NCBI RefSeq assembly: GCF_000744705.1
Contig: NZ_JQML01000001.1
Span: 8,690,017-8,754,016, forward strand
DNA from: Streptacidiphilus albus JL83
Lineage (GTDB): Bacteria > Actinomycetota > Actinomycetes > Streptomycetales > Streptomycetaceae
DNA: 64,000 nt
Direction of reading: 5' to 3'
Under the pieces are notes generated by a model, which did no database searches, was not told where the DNA came from, and was given only the letters and a program-made list of their open reading frames with translations. Below, one piece after another: positions 1 through 8,553 of the stretch. Made by a program: the position numbers and the translations under genes. Positions within the stretch are counted from its first letter, which is position 1; the number at the start of each line of letters is the position of its first letter.

Positions 1-311
1 GCAAGCAGTATCCCCGCAGCCGGCGCCGATCGAGCCGTGCCGGAGGCGACCGGTTCGCCGTCGGCGCCCGTGCGGCTCACGGCACGGCCGCCTCGGCCCG
101 GTCCTTGCGCCGGGAGGCCCCACCCGCGCAGCCGCCGGTGCAGGGGATCGAGCAGGGTGCTGATCAGCAGCGCGAGCAGGACCGGGACGACGGCCGCGCG
201 CAGCGCGAAGCAGAGCGCGACCACCAGCGCGATCACCGCGGTCAGCAGCAGCACCGCCGCACCCCAGACGGCGGCGGTGCGCGCGGTCGCGCCGTGCTGA
301 GTGTCCGTCAT
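1..311 (-). CDS. AI-2E family transporter, N-terminal part (runs off window)
   Basis: An open minus-strand frame begins with ATG at 311 and continues through position 1 without a stop, so only about the first 103 codons are visible. The protein starts MTDTQHGATART and then has a long hydrophobic stretch (about residues 13-52) with the pattern VVPVLLALLISTLLDPLHRR. That pattern is typical of the first membrane segments of the AI-2E/PerM (UPF0118) family, where an arginine-rich loop follows the pair of helices. These proteins are multi-pass inner-membrane exporters or Na+/H+ antiporters of uncertain substrate. The gene lies head-to-tail upstream of nothing visible and 27 nt beyond the end of the DUF1269 gene. 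The family call rests on a short segment only. Confidence 0.6.
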   Translation of the reverse strand, partial: MTDTQHGATARTAAVWGAAVLLLTAVIALVVALCFALRAAVVPVLLALLISTLLDPLHRRLRGWGLPAQGPGRGGRAVSRTGADGEPVASGTARSAPAAGILL

Positions 312-338
312 CCCGTCCTCTCCGGTGGCCGGTCGGTG

Positions 339-827
339 CTACTCCTCGTGGAAGGCCTCGCGGAGCTTGTGCTCCTGGGCGTCGGAGAGGTTGGTGTGGA
401 TCAGCTCGCCCTTCAGCCCCTCGACCGCCGGCACCACCTTGTCCACCACGACGTCCGAGGTGAGCAGGAAGAGCGCCGAGGTGCCCGGTGTCACCTTCTG
501 CTTCACCTGGTCGATGAAGGAGTCGTCGATCCCGGCGTCGCTCAGCGCCCCGCCCAGCGCGCCGGCAGCGGCGCCGATGGCCAGGCCGAACAGCGGGATG
601 AAGAAGATCAGCCCGAAGAGCATGCCCCAGAAGGCCCCGCCGAGGGCGCCGATCCCGGTCATATTGCTGAGCTGACGGGTCTTCGGCTTCTTCGCCCCCT
701 CCGGCCAGCTGACGACGGCGCCGTCGTGGACCGTGATCAGTTGCTGCTTCTGCAGGTCCTCCAGGGTCTCCAGCGCCTCCTGGGCGCTGTCGGCCTCGGG
801 GAACTTCCAAACGGTGAGCGTGGACAT
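339..827 (-). CDS. DUF1269-type small membrane protein
   Basis: Predicted 162-aa protein starting MSTLTVWKFP. The ATG at 827 is chosen over upstream in-frame starts because a GGAGGAA ribosome site sits directly before it and the family N terminus (short beta strand plus a DS-x-EA-x-xxL-xxLqk helix) begins here. A glycine/alanine-rich hydrophobic segment (about residues 57-95, with the GALGGAFWGMLFGLIFFIPL core) forms one or two membrane helices. The C-terminal part has the charged 'VVDKVVPAV' region seen in DUF1269 proteins. No enzymatic role is established for the family; it is often called a stress-associated membrane protein. It is in the same direction as the AI-2E gene. Confidence 0.75.
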   Translation of the reverse strand: MSTLTVWKFPEADSAQEALETLEDLQKQQLITVHDGAVVSWPEGAKKPKTRQLSNMTGIGALGGAFWGMLFGLIFFIPLFGLAIGAAAGALGGALSDAGIDDSFIDQVKQKVTPGTSALFLLTSDVVVDKVVPAVEGLKGELIHTNLSDAQEHKLREAFHEE

Positions 828-1051
828 GGTTCCTCCGCGATCGGGTGGCAGGTGCCCCTCCAGCCCACGCCATGCACCGCCGCCGCGCGAACGCACAGAC
901 CGTCACCTGGGCCGAACGGACGACGCGGACGGCGCGGACCGCCGCGCCCGGCCGGGCGCGGCCCGGCGGCCCGGGGGCGGGCGAGGGAGCCGCGTGATCC
1001 ACTCGAAGGCACCGGGTCGGCCCGGTCGCTGTCGCTGCGCCAGGAGGTCGC

Positions 1052-2344
1052 GTGCCGGGGAACCCGCTGTCCGAGGACGAACACGCCGAGCTCGACCGGC
1101 TCCGGGCGGCGGCCGCGGCGCAGGCCGGGGCCCGCGTCCCGCGCCACCGGCTGCGCTCCTTCCTCTCGGCCGTGCTGATCACCGCGGGCTGCGTGCTCGC
1201 CCCGCTGAGCGTCGCCTCGGTCTGGCTGGCGAGCATCGCCGGGGACACCGACCGCTATGTGGCGACGGTCGCGCCGCTGGCCTCCTCCCCGGCGGTGCAG
1301 CAGGCGGTCTCCGCCCGTGCCTCGGCCGCCGTCAGCCGGCACCTGGACGTCCAGTCGCTGATCGAGCAGGTCGCGCCGGGCGACCGGCCGGCCCTCTCGA
1401 AGGCCCTGGGCCTGCTCGGCGGCCCGATCGACAGCGCCCTCGGCAGCCTGGTCCAGCGGCAGACCCAGGCCGTGGTCTCCAGCTCCTGGTTCCGGACCTT
1501 CTGGACCGCAGCCAACCGGCAGATCCACACCGGTCTGGTCAAGGCGCTCACCGGCAAGGGCGGGGGAGTGGTCGACCTCACCGACGACTCCGTGGTGATC
1601 GACCTCGCCCCGCTGATCGACCAGGTCAAACAGCGGCTGGTCAGCAGCGGACTGTCCGTCGCCGGGAAGATCCCGGAGATCCACACCTCGATCACGGTCC
1701 TCGACGCCGACGGCATCGGCAGGGCGAAGACCGGATTCCGGCTGCTGCAGCTGGCCGGCGACTGGCTCCCGGTGGTCGCGGTGCTGCTCGCCGCCGCCGG
1801 GGTGCTGCTCGCCGCGCGGCGGCGCCGGGCGCTGGTCGCGGCGGCGCTCGGCGCGGCGTTCGCCGTGCTGGTCCTCGGCCTGGCGCTGACCGTGCTGCGC
1901 GCCCTCTACCTGGACCGGCTGCCCGCGGACGTCTCGCAGGCCGCGGCCGGGGACATCTACGACACCCTGCTCCGCTTCCTCCGGGTCGCGGTGCGGACGG
2001 TCGGGGTGCTGGGCGTGGCGGTCGCGCTGGGCGCCTGGCTGAGCGGACCGGGCGTCAGGGCTGGCCAGGTCCGCGCGGTCTGGCGCTCCGGTCCGTACGC
2101 CCTGCGGGACGTCGTCGAGCAGGCCGGACCGGGCCTCGGACCGGTCGGACCCTGGGTGGCGCGCTTCCGTGCCCCGCTGGTCTGGTTGGTGGTCGCGGCG
2201 GCGGCGCTGACCCTGGCGCTGTGGTCGTACCCGACCGGCTGGGTGGTGGTCGGCCTGGTGCTGGCGGCGCTGTTCGCGGTGACGGTGATCGACTTCCTGG
2301 CCGGTCCCGGCGGCGACCCGGCGCCGCCGGTCGGGCCGGCCTGA
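1052..2344 (+). CDS. Conserved actinobacterial multi-pass membrane protein
   Basis: A 430-aa protein starting at GTG 1052, preceded by an AGGAGG ribosome site 5 nt upstream. It has one membrane helix near residues 39-62, a large presumably extracytoplasmic region (about 63-225), then four or five more helices in the C-terminal half (about 230-255, 262-285, 310-332, 365-412). The architecture matches hypothetical membrane proteins common in streptomycetes, but I recognise no catalytic motif. It is convergent with the BrkB-like gene, with which it shares a hairpin terminator. Function unknown. Confidence 0.75.
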   Translation: MPGNPLSEDEHAELDRLRAAAAAQAGARVPRHRLRSFLSAVLITAGCVLAPLSVASVWLASIAGDTDRYVATVAPLASSPAVQQAVSARASAAVSRHLDVQSLIEQVAPGDRPALSKALGLLGGPIDSALGSLVQRQTQAVVSSSWFRTFWTAANRQIHTGLVKALTGKGGGVVDLTDDSVVIDLAPLIDQVKQRLVSSGLSVAGKIPEIHTSITVLDADGIGRAKTGFRLLQLAGDWLPVVAVLLAAAGVLLAARRRRALVAAALGAAFAVLVLGLALTVLRALYLDRLPADVSQAAAGDIYDTLLRFLRVAVRTVGVLGVAVALGAWLSGPGVRAGQVRAVWRSGPYALRDVVEQAGPGLGPVGPWVARFRAPLVWLVVAAAALTLALWSYPTGWVVVGLVLAALFAVTVIDFLAGPGGDPAPPVGPA

Positions 2345-2371
2345 GCCCGGCCGCTGCCGCCGGGCTCAGGC
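2339..2371. terminator. Bidirectional hairpin terminator between convergent genes
   Basis: Perfect 13-bp inverted repeat (arm GCCTGAGCCCGGC, 7-nt loop) spanning the stop codon of the 1052-2344 gene and the end of the convergent BrkB-like gene. No long T-run follows, as usual for this kind of high-GC genome. Confidence 0.65.
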
Positions 2372-3319
2372 GCGCAGCGCCCGCTCGCCCTCCCCGGGGC
2401 GGCCGTCCGCCGCGCCCCCCGCCACCGGTTCGGCGTCGGTGCCGAGAAGGCGGTCGAGCGGCGGGCCCTGGGCGAGCACCGCGCCGATGGTGATGGTGAA
2501 GGTGGCGGTCGCGCAGAGGGCGATCAGCCAGGACAGCATCGTGAGCACCGCCCCGAGCGAGCCGTAGTCGGCCAGCGCCTTGCTGAGCGTCCTCGGCATG
2601 TACAGCCGGGCCGTCACCGTGATCGCGGTGATCGCCGCCGAGGTCAGCACCGCTCCGGGCAGCAGCGGCAGCCAGCGGACCCGGGAGGCGAGCAGCAGGT
2701 GCTGGGTCCACCAGGCCGAGGCCGTGCCGGCCAGGAAGGTCAGCGGCAGCCCCAGCCAGCTGCCCGCACCGAAGCCGTCCCGCAGCGGGCCCTGGAGGAC
2801 CAGCACCAGCAGCAGCGCGAACAGCCAGATGATCCAGCGCCAGGCGGCGACCCTGGCGGCGGACTTGGGCAGCTGCCAGGCGCGTTCGCAGACGCGGGAC
2901 ATGGCCCGGCTGAAGCTGGTGGCCGAGAGCAGCACCATGATCACGCCGACGGCCCCGGTGGTCTCCTGCAACTCGGTGCGTTCGCCGCCGAGGACCTGCT
3001 GCAGTTGCTGGTCCGGGCTGCCGGCGAGCCCGAACACGGCCCGCAGGGACGCCTGGAGCTGGGAGCGCAGCCAGTCCGGGGCGAAGGAGGCGAAGACGAA
3101 CAGCAGCGGCACGGAGGTGAGGAAGGCCTGGGCGGCCAGCCGGGTGCCGGCGTCGAGCAGGTTGGCCGACAGCAGCCTGGTGGTCAGTTCGACCAGCACC
3201 GGGAAGCGGTGCTCGGCGGCCCGGCGGCTCCGGTCGAACCGGAGCCGGGCGCGGGCGGAGGCGGCCCGGGCCCGCTCGCCCAGCCCGGCGGCGACGGTGC
3301 GCGGTGCCATCCGTGCCAT
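2366..3319 (-). CDS. YihY/virulence factor BrkB family membrane protein
   Basis: A 317-aa integral membrane protein starting MARMAPRTVAAGLG. It has an N-terminal amphipathic region, the characteristic 'LSANLLDAGTRLAAQAFLTSVPLLFVFASFAP' type first helix (about residues 48-80), and about five further hydrophobic segments through residue 285, ending in a charged tail. This is the YihY/BrkB arrangement (PF03631). The family was once called RNase BN but has no nuclease activity; proposed roles are transport or envelope functions. It is divergent from the elongation factor G gene (189 nt between starts). Confidence 0.8.
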   Translation of the reverse strand: MARMAPRTVAAGLGERARAASARARLRFDRSRRAAEHRFPVLVELTTRLLSANLLDAGTRLAAQAFLTSVPLLFVFASFAPDWLRSQLQASLRAVFGLAGSPDQQLQQVLGGERTELQETTGAVGVIMVLLSATSFSRAMSRVCERAWQLPKSAARVAAWRWIIWLFALLLVLVLQGPLRDGFGAGSWLGLPLTFLAGTASAWWTQHLLLASRVRWLPLLPGAVLTSAAITAITVTARLYMPRTLSKALADYGSLGAVLTMLSWLIALCATATFTITIGAVLAQGPPLDRLLGTDAEPVAGGAADGRPGEGERALRA

Positions 3320-3508
3320 CGGTTCCTCCGGTCGGACAGCGGGCGGGGCCAGTGCCAGTCAAGTCCAGCCGACCGGGTACCGCGACCCGGGTACGGCCGG
3401 TCGCGGGACCTCGGAGCGGTGGAAAACCGGTCGTGCCGAGCCGTCGTCAGGGCGCATGATCTCTCTTGGCCGGCAATCGCCAGCAATCCACGAGAAAGAT
3501 GAACTCCC

Positions 3509-5647
3509 ATGGCTGCCACTGCACTTGCGCTCGATCGGATCCGCAATATCGGGATCATGGCGCACATCGACGCGGGCAAGACCACGACCACGGAGCGCAT
3601 CCTCTTCTACACCGGCGTCTCGCACCGGATCGGCGAGGTCCACGAGGGAACCACGGCCATGGACTGGATGCCGCAGGAGAAGGAGCGCGGCATCACCATC
3701 ACCTCGGCCGCGACCACCTGCCACTGGCCGCTGGCGGGGGCCGACACCGTCGTCAACATCATCGACACGCCCGGCCACGTCGACTTCACCGTCGAGGTCG
3801 AGCGCTGCCTGCGGGTGCTGGACGGGGCGGTGACGGTCTTCGACGGAGTGGCGGGGGTCGAGCCCCAGTCCGAGACGGTCTGGCGGCAGGCCGACCGCTA
3901 CCGGGTGCCGAGGATCTGCTTCGTCAACAAGCTCGACCGGACCGGCGCCGACTTCCTGCGCTGCGTGGAGATGATCGTGGACCGCCTGGGCGCGGTGCCG
4001 CTCGTCCTCCAGCTGCCGATCGGCGTCGAGGGCGGCTTCACCGGCGTCGTCGACCTGGTCCGGATGCGGGCGCTGGTCTGGTCCGCCGAGGCCGAACTCG
4101 GCGGGATGTACGCGGACGTCGAGATACCGGCGACGCATGCGGAGTCGGCGGCGGAGTGGCGCACCCGGCTGGTCGAGACCGTCGCCGAGCAGGACGAGGA
4201 GGCCATGCTGCGCTTCCTCGCGGGCCACGAGCCCGACGAGGAGCAGCTGCACGCCGCGATCCGGCGCGTCACCATCGCGTCCGGCCGTCGTGGCGGGACC
4301 ACGGTCACGCCCGTCCTCTGCGGCAGCGCCTACCGCAACAAGGGGGTGCAGCCGCTGCTCGACGCGGTGGTCCGCTACCTCCCCTCCCCGCTGGACGTCG
4401 AGGCCGTCGCCGGTCACGCCGTCGGCGACCCGGAGACGGAGGTGCTGCGGCGGCCGACCGGGAGCGAGCCGCTCTCCGTGCTGGCGTTCAAGATCGCGAG
4501 CGACCGGCACCTCGGCCGGCTGACCTTCGTCCGGGTCTACTCGGGCCGACTGGCGGCCGGCGCCTCGGTGCTGAACTCGGTCACCGGACGGAAGGAGCGG
4601 ATCGGCAAGGTCTACCGGATGCACGCGAACCGGCGGGAGGAGATCGCGGAGGCCGGCGCCGGCGACATCGTCGCCGTCATGGGGCTGAAGGCGACCGGCA
4701 CCGGGGAGACCCTGTGCGATCCGGCGGCCCCGGTGGTGCTGGAGTCCATGGACTTCCCGGCCCCGGTGATCCGGGTCGCGATCGAGCCGCTGACCAAGGG
4801 CGACCAGGAGAAGCTGGGCGAGGCCATCGCCCGGCTGGCCGAGGAGGACCCCTCCTTCCAGGTCGAGACGGACGCCGAGAGCGGCCAGACGGTCATCGGC
4901 GGGATGGGCGAGCTCCATCTCGACATCCTGGTCGACCGGATGGAGCGCGAGTTCGGCGTCGCCGCCAACGTCGGCCGACCGCAGGTCGCCTACCGGGAGA
5001 CGGTCCGCCGGGCCGTCGAGCGGGTCGACGTCACCCACCGCAAGCAGAACGGAGGCACCGGGCAGTACGCCAAGGTGCAGATCGCGATCGAACCGCTCAC
5101 CGGGGAGGAGGGCGCAGCCTCGTACGAGTTCGTGAACCGGGTCGCCGGCGGCCGCATCCCCAAGGAGTACATCCCCTCGGTGGACGCGGGCGTGCAGGAC
5201 GCCATGAAGTCGGGCGTGCTGGCCGGCTTCGGGACCACCGGCGTGCGGGTCACCCTGCTCGACGGCGACTACCACACCGTCGACTCCTCCGACCTGGCGT
5301 TCCGGATCGCCGGTGCGCAGGCCTTCAAGGAGGCGGCGCGCCGGGCCGGTCCGGTGCTGCTGGAGCCGGTGATGGCGGTCGAGGTCACCACGCCGGAGGA
5401 CTACGTCGGCGAGGTCATCGGCGACCTCAACGCCCGGCGCGGCCGGATCCAGGCGATGGCGGAGCAGCGCGGCGCACGGGTGGTGCAGGCTCTGGTGCCG
5501 CTGTCGGAGATGTTCGGCTATGTCGGCGACCTGCGTGGCCGGACGTCGGGCCGGGCGTCCTACTCCATGCGGTTCGACTCCTACGCCGAGGTGCCGCGCA
5601 CCCTGGCGGAGGAGGTCGTCGCCAGGTCCGGCTGCGCCGGCCGATAA
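3509..5647 (+). CDS. fusA: Elongation factor G, stand-alone paralogue
   Basis: 712-aa GTPase of full EF-G length. P-loop AHIDAGKTT (about 18-26), switch II DTPGH (86-90) and NKLD (140-143) are intact, followed by domains II-V with the MGELHLDI motif near residue 468 and RIPKEYIPSVDAG near residue 550. EF-G drives ribosomal translocation and, with RRF, ribosome recycling. The usual streptomycete fusA lies in the rpsL-rpsG-fusA-tuf operon. Here the gene stands alone between a BrkB-like gene and an isochorismatase-like gene, so it is probably the second copy (fusB-type). It ends at a strong hairpin. The symbol is family-level; specialised functions such as fusidic acid tolerance are only a possibility. 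Confidence 0.9.
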   Translation: MAATALALDRIRNIGIMAHIDAGKTTTTERILFYTGVSHRIGEVHEGTTAMDWMPQEKERGITITSAATTCHWPLAGADTVVNIIDTPGHVDFTVEVERCLRVLDGAVTVFDGVAGVEPQSETVWRQADRYRVPRICFVNKLDRTGADFLRCVEMIVDRLGAVPLVLQLPIGVEGGFTGVVDLVRMRALVWSAEAELGGMYADVEIPATHAESAAEWRTRLVETVAEQDEEAMLRFLAGHEPDEEQLHAAIRRVTIASGRRGGTTVTPVLCGSAYRNKGVQPLLDAVVRYLPSPLDVEAVAGHAVGDPETEVLRRPTGSEPLSVLAFKIASDRHLGRLTFVRVYSGRLAAGASVLNSVTGRKERIGKVYRMHANRREEIAEAGAGDIVAVMGLKATGTGETLCDPAAPVVLESMDFPAPVIRVAIEPLTKGDQEKLGEAIARLAEEDPSFQVETDAESGQTVIGGMGELHLDILVDRMEREFGVAANVGRPQVAYRETVRRAVERVDVTHRKQNGGTGQYAKVQIAIEPLTGEEGAASYEFVNRVAGGRIPKEYIPSVDAGVQDAMKSGVLAGFGTTGVRVTLLDGDYHTVDSSDLAFRIAGAQAFKEAARRAGPVLLEPVMAVEVTTPEDYVGEVIGDLNARRGRIQAMAEQRGARVVQALVPLSEMFGYVGDLRGRTSGRASYSMRFDSYAEVPRTLAEEVVARSGCAGR

Positions 5648-5692
5648 CTTCAGTCGGCGGTGCGGCCCGGTAGCGGCAGGCACCGGACGGCC

Positions 5693-5732
5693 GGGCCCGC
5701 CGCCCCCGCTCGGCGGGGGCGGCGGGCCCTTT
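5693..5732 (+). terminator. Strong hairpin terminator after EF-G gene
   Basis: A perfect 17-bp stem (left arm 5693-5709, right arm 5713-5729) with a TCG loop is followed by TTT. It can also end transcription of the convergent isochorismatase-like gene. Confidence 0.8.
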
Positions 5733-5767
5733 CCCTCGGCCCCGGCTGCCGTCGGGGAGGGCTCCGG

Positions 5768-6334
5768 TCAGCCCTGCGCGGCCAGGGCGTCGAGGACGTC
5801 CTGGGTGGTGCCGGTCTCGGCGATGCGGGGGAAGCTCTGCGCAATGCTGTGCTCGTGCGAGGCGAGGGTCGAGTCGGTCATCGCGTCCACCGGCAGGGTC
5901 ACATGGAAGCCCTGTTCATGGGCGTCCCGGGCGGTCGACTCGACGCCGCTGGCCGTGGCGATGCCGGTGACCACCACCTGGGTCACGCCGAGCGCCCGCA
6001 GCCGCTCCGTCAGCCCGGTGCCGGTGAAGGCGCTGCGGGCGCGCTTGGTGACCAGGATGTCCTCGGGCTGCTGCGCCAGCTCCGGGATCAGGTCGGTCCA
6101 GCCCTCGGCGAAGCTGCGGGCCCCGCCCATGGCGCCGCGGTCGGTCCGCCCGGCGGGCGAGCCCGCCACATTGACCAGCACCACCGGCAGGCCCCGGTCG
6201 CGGAACGCCGTGAGCAGCGCGGCCGAGCGCTCGACCACCCCGGCGACCGGATGGGCGAGCGGCAGTCCGACGATCCCCTGCTGGAGGTCGACGACGATCA
6301 GTGCGGAGGTGGGGTCGAGCGTGGTGACGGTCAT
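5768..6334 (-). CDS. Isochorismatase-family hydrolase lacking the usual cysteine
   Basis: 188-aa protein; ATG 6334 is preferred because AAGGA precedes it by 8 nt and the alpha/beta core starts at once (ALIVVDLQQG). Asp16 and Lys97 (ITKRA-like 'VTKRARSAFTGT') match the Asp and Lys of the cysteine-hydrolase triad. At the place where these enzymes carry the nucleophilic Cys, the sequence reads GIATASGVESTARDA, with no cysteine. The protein is therefore probably a non-thiol member (as in PhzD-like isochorismatases) or acts by another chemistry. It is co-directional with, and 50 nt downstream of, the MarR gene, so the two probably form an operon controlled by that repressor. Confidence 0.8.
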   Translation of the reverse strand: MTVTTLDPTSALIVVDLQQGIVGLPLAHPVAGVVERSAALLTAFRDRGLPVVLVNVAGSPAGRTDRGAMGGARSFAEGWTDLIPELAQQPEDILVTKRARSAFTGTGLTERLRALGVTQVVVTGIATASGVESTARDAHEQGFHVTLPVDAMTDSTLASHEHSIAQSFPRIAETGTTQDVLDALAAQG

Positions 6335-6384
6335 GCGGAGTCCTTGCTGCGGGATGGGGGCGCCGGGCACGGGCGGCGCGCCGG

Positions 6385-6831
6385 TCAGGGGGTTCGGGTC
6401 AGCCGTTCCAGCAGTTCCGTGCACTGGGCGAGCCGGTCGGTCTCCTCGGGGGAGAGCCCGGCCGCGATCGCGCGGGTCAGCCAGTCCTCCTTGGCCAACC
6501 GCCCGCTGCGGAACTGCTCGCGGGCCGTCTCGGTCAGGCTCAGGACGTTCTTCCGGCCGTCGCGCGGGTCCGGGGAGCCGCTGATGAGGCCGGCCTCCTC
6601 CAGCACCGCGACGATCTTCGCCATCGACTGCGGACGGACGCCCTCGGCACGGGCGAGGGCGGTCGCCGTCGCCGCGCCTTCGCGCTCCAGCCGGGCCAGC
6701 ACCGAGGACTGCGAGCGGGTGAGGTCGCTGCCCTCGGTCTGCTCGCGCAGTCTGCGGACCAGCCGACCGAGCACCACCCGGAGATCGGACGCGAGCGCGG
6801 CGGCGTCGGTCGTCGGCGGTTGCTCGTTCAC
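6385..6831 (-). CDS. MarR-family transcriptional regulator
   Basis: 148-aa winged-helix protein. The DNA-binding core runs from LTRSQSSVLARLEREG through VRPQSMAKIVAVLEEAGLI to the wing DPRDGRKNVLSLT (about residues 50-105), with dimerisation helices on both sides. It is closely related in layout to the second MarR in this window (25235-25684), sharing the VRPQSMA recognition helix. A 26-bp perfect palindrome 21 nt upstream of the start is its likely operator. It presumably represses itself and the downstream isochorismatase-like gene in response to an unknown small molecule. Confidence 0.85.
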   Translation of the reverse strand: MNEQPPTTDAAALASDLRVVLGRLVRRLREQTEGSDLTRSQSSVLARLEREGAATATALARAEGVRPQSMAKIVAVLEEAGLISGSPDPRDGRKNVLSLTETAREQFRSGRLAKEDWLTRAIAAGLSPEETDRLAQCTELLERLTRTP

Positions 6832-6851
6832 GGGGGCAGCCTACCGGTCAG

Positions 6852-6877
6852 GACAGCCAACTGTGCAGTTGGCTGTC
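6852..6877. promoter_or_regulatory. 26-bp palindromic operator upstream of MarR gene
   Basis: Perfect inverted repeat with 12-nt arms (GACAGCCAACTG) and a 2-nt centre, positioned just upstream of the MarR start (6831). Its core ACTGNNCAGT recurs in the operator array in front of the paralogous MarR gene at 25.7 kb, which supports MarR binding. Confidence 0.65.
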
Positions 6878-6903
6878 TGATACCGCGGACGCCCGGTGGG
6901 GGC

Positions 6904-7743
6904 TCAGCCGACCAGGGACTGGGTGCCGAGGACGGTGAGCAGGGCCAGCCGCTCGGCGTCCTCGGTGCCGGGCTCGGCCGTGTAGACCAGGAGGTGCAGG
7001 TCGCTGCCCTCCACCGTGAGCATGTCGCAGTCCAGCACCAGCGGCCCCAGCTGCGGGTGGTCGATCGTCTTCCGCGCGGACTCCGGTCGGCCGACCGCGC
7101 CGCCGTCCCAGAGCCGGGCGAACCGCTCGCTGCCGGAGCGCAGTTCCGCGACCAGCCGGGCGAGCCGCAGGTCGTCCGGGTAGCGCCCGGCCACCGCGCG
7201 GAGGTCCGCGACCAGCGCGGCCTCGAACCTGCGCCGTTCCTCCGGCGTCTGCCGGACCCGGCCGGCCGGGCCGAGGAAGTTCCGCCAGACCCCGTTCCGC
7301 TGGTGGCCGCGCCGACCGGACGGGTCGCCCATCAGCGCCCCGTACAGCGGATTGGCCAGCAGCAGCGTCCAGGAGGCGTCGTAGACCGCGGCCGGAGTGC
7401 CGACCAGCCGGTCGAGCAGCCGCTGGACGCTCGGGGTGATGTGTCCAGGGACGGTCTCCGGACCCGGGGGCGCGAGTCCGGCCAGTCGGAACAGGTGGGT
7501 GCGCTCGGCCCCCGACAGCCGCAGTGCCCGGGCCAGTGCCTCGACGACCTGCGCCGACGGGTGGGCGGCCCGGCCCTGTTCGAGGCGGGTGACGTAGTCC
7601 ACGGAGATCCCGGCCAGCAGGCCCAGCTCCTCGCGGCGCAGCCCGGGGGCGCGCCGGTGCCCGCCGGCCGGGAGCCCGGCCGCGTCCGGCGGGCACCGGT
7701 CCCGCCAGCGGCGCACCGCCCTGCCGAACTCCGCCGTCGCCAT
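6904..7743 (-). CDS. XRE-family regulator with MmyB-like ligand domain
   Basis: 279-aa protein starting MATAEFGRAVRRW (an in-frame GTG lies two codons upstream). The N terminus carries a helix-turn-helix around residues 30-75 (RREELGLLAGISVDYVTRLEQGR), followed by the MmyB-like ligand-binding domain (PF17765) with the NPLYGALMGD and DHPQLGPLVLDCD signatures. Such proteins usually control one neighbouring oxidoreductase or transporter. It is divergent from the SDR gene (102 nt between starts), which is its likely target. Confidence 0.85.
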   Translation of the reverse strand: MATAEFGRAVRRWRDRCPPDAAGLPAGGHRRAPGLRREELGLLAGISVDYVTRLEQGRAAHPSAQVVEALARALRLSGAERTHLFRLAGLAPPGPETVPGHITPSVQRLLDRLVGTPAAVYDASWTLLLANPLYGALMGDPSGRRGHQRNGVWRNFLGPAGRVRQTPEERRRFEAALVADLRAVAGRYPDDLRLARLVAELRSGSERFARLWDGGAVGRPESARKTIDHPQLGPLVLDCDMLTVEGSDLHLLVYTAEPGTEDAERLALLTVLGTQSLVG

Positions 7744-7845
7744 GGCCACCAGTCTGCCGCAGCGCTCGCGGAGCAGCCTGGTACCGGCAGTCCCAGGAAG
7801 GGGGATGCCCTGGCTGACCCCGCCGATCTGACGGAGGCTTGGGCC

Positions 7846-8553
7846 ATGACACGAACACTCATCACCGGAGCCAACAAGGGCCTCGGCCGCGAGACCGCCC
7901 GTCGGCTCGTCGCCGCAGGCCACACCGTCTACCTGGGCAGCCGGGACGCCGAACGGGGCCGCCGCGCCGCCGAGGAAGTGGGCGCGCGGGCGATCGTGAT
8001 CGACGTCACCGACCCGGCGTCCGTCGCTGCGGCGGCGAAGACCGTCGAGGCCGAGGGCGGACTGGACGTCCTGGTCAACAACGCCGGGATCGAGGGCCGC
8101 TCGGGGGGCAACGGCGTCATCGGCGCCGCCGAGGTGACCGCGGCGGCGATGCGCACCGTCTTCGAGACCAATGTCTTCGGGATGGTCGAGGTCGTCCACG
8201 CGTTCCTGCCGCTGCTGCAGCGGTCCGCCGCCCCGGTCGTGGTCAACGTCAGCAGCGGGCTGGCGTCGCTCACCCGGGTGAGCGAGCCGGGCACCCCGAC
8301 CTACGCCTACCCGGGGGTCGCCTATCCGGCCTCGAAGACCGCGGTCAACATGGTCACCGTGCAGTTCGCGAAGGCGTTCCCGGGCATCCGGATCAACGCG
8401 GTCGAGCCCGGCTACACCGCGACCGACCTGAACGGGAACACCGGGACGCAGACCGTCGCGGAAGGCGCCGAGATCATCGTCCGGATGGCGCAGATCGGTC
8501 CGGACGGCCCCACCGGGGGCTACTTCGACGTCGAGGGCCCGCTGCCCTGGTAG
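7846..8553 (+). CDS. Short-chain dehydrogenase/reductase (SDR)
   Basis: 235-aa classical SDR beginning MTRTLITGANKGLG, containing the TGxxxGxG cofactor motif (about residues 7-14), NNAG, the catalytic serine in NVSSGLAS, and the YPASK motif holding the Tyr and Lys. It should be an NADP(H)- or NAD(H)-dependent oxidoreductase of an unidentified small molecule. The ATG at 7846 puts the Rossmann motif at the very N terminus as expected. It is divergently transcribed from the MmyB-type XRE regulator. The substrate cannot be deduced. Confidence 0.88.
   Translation: MTRTLITGANKGLGRETARRLVAAGHTVYLGSRDAERGRRAAEEVGARAIVIDVTDPASVAAAAKTVEAEGGLDVLVNNAGIEGRSGGNGVIGAAEVTAAAMRTVFETNVFGMVEVVHAFLPLLQRSAAPVVVNVSSGLASLTRVSEPGTPTYAYPGVAYPASKTAVNMVTVQFAKAFPGIRINAVEPGYTATDLNGNTGTQTVAEGAEIIVRMAQIGPDGPTGGYFDVEGPLPW

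Noticed and set aside
3359..5683. Minus-strand open frame of 774 codons
   Set aside because: Shadow of the elongation factor G gene; rich in His, Asp and Arg with no recognisable domain.
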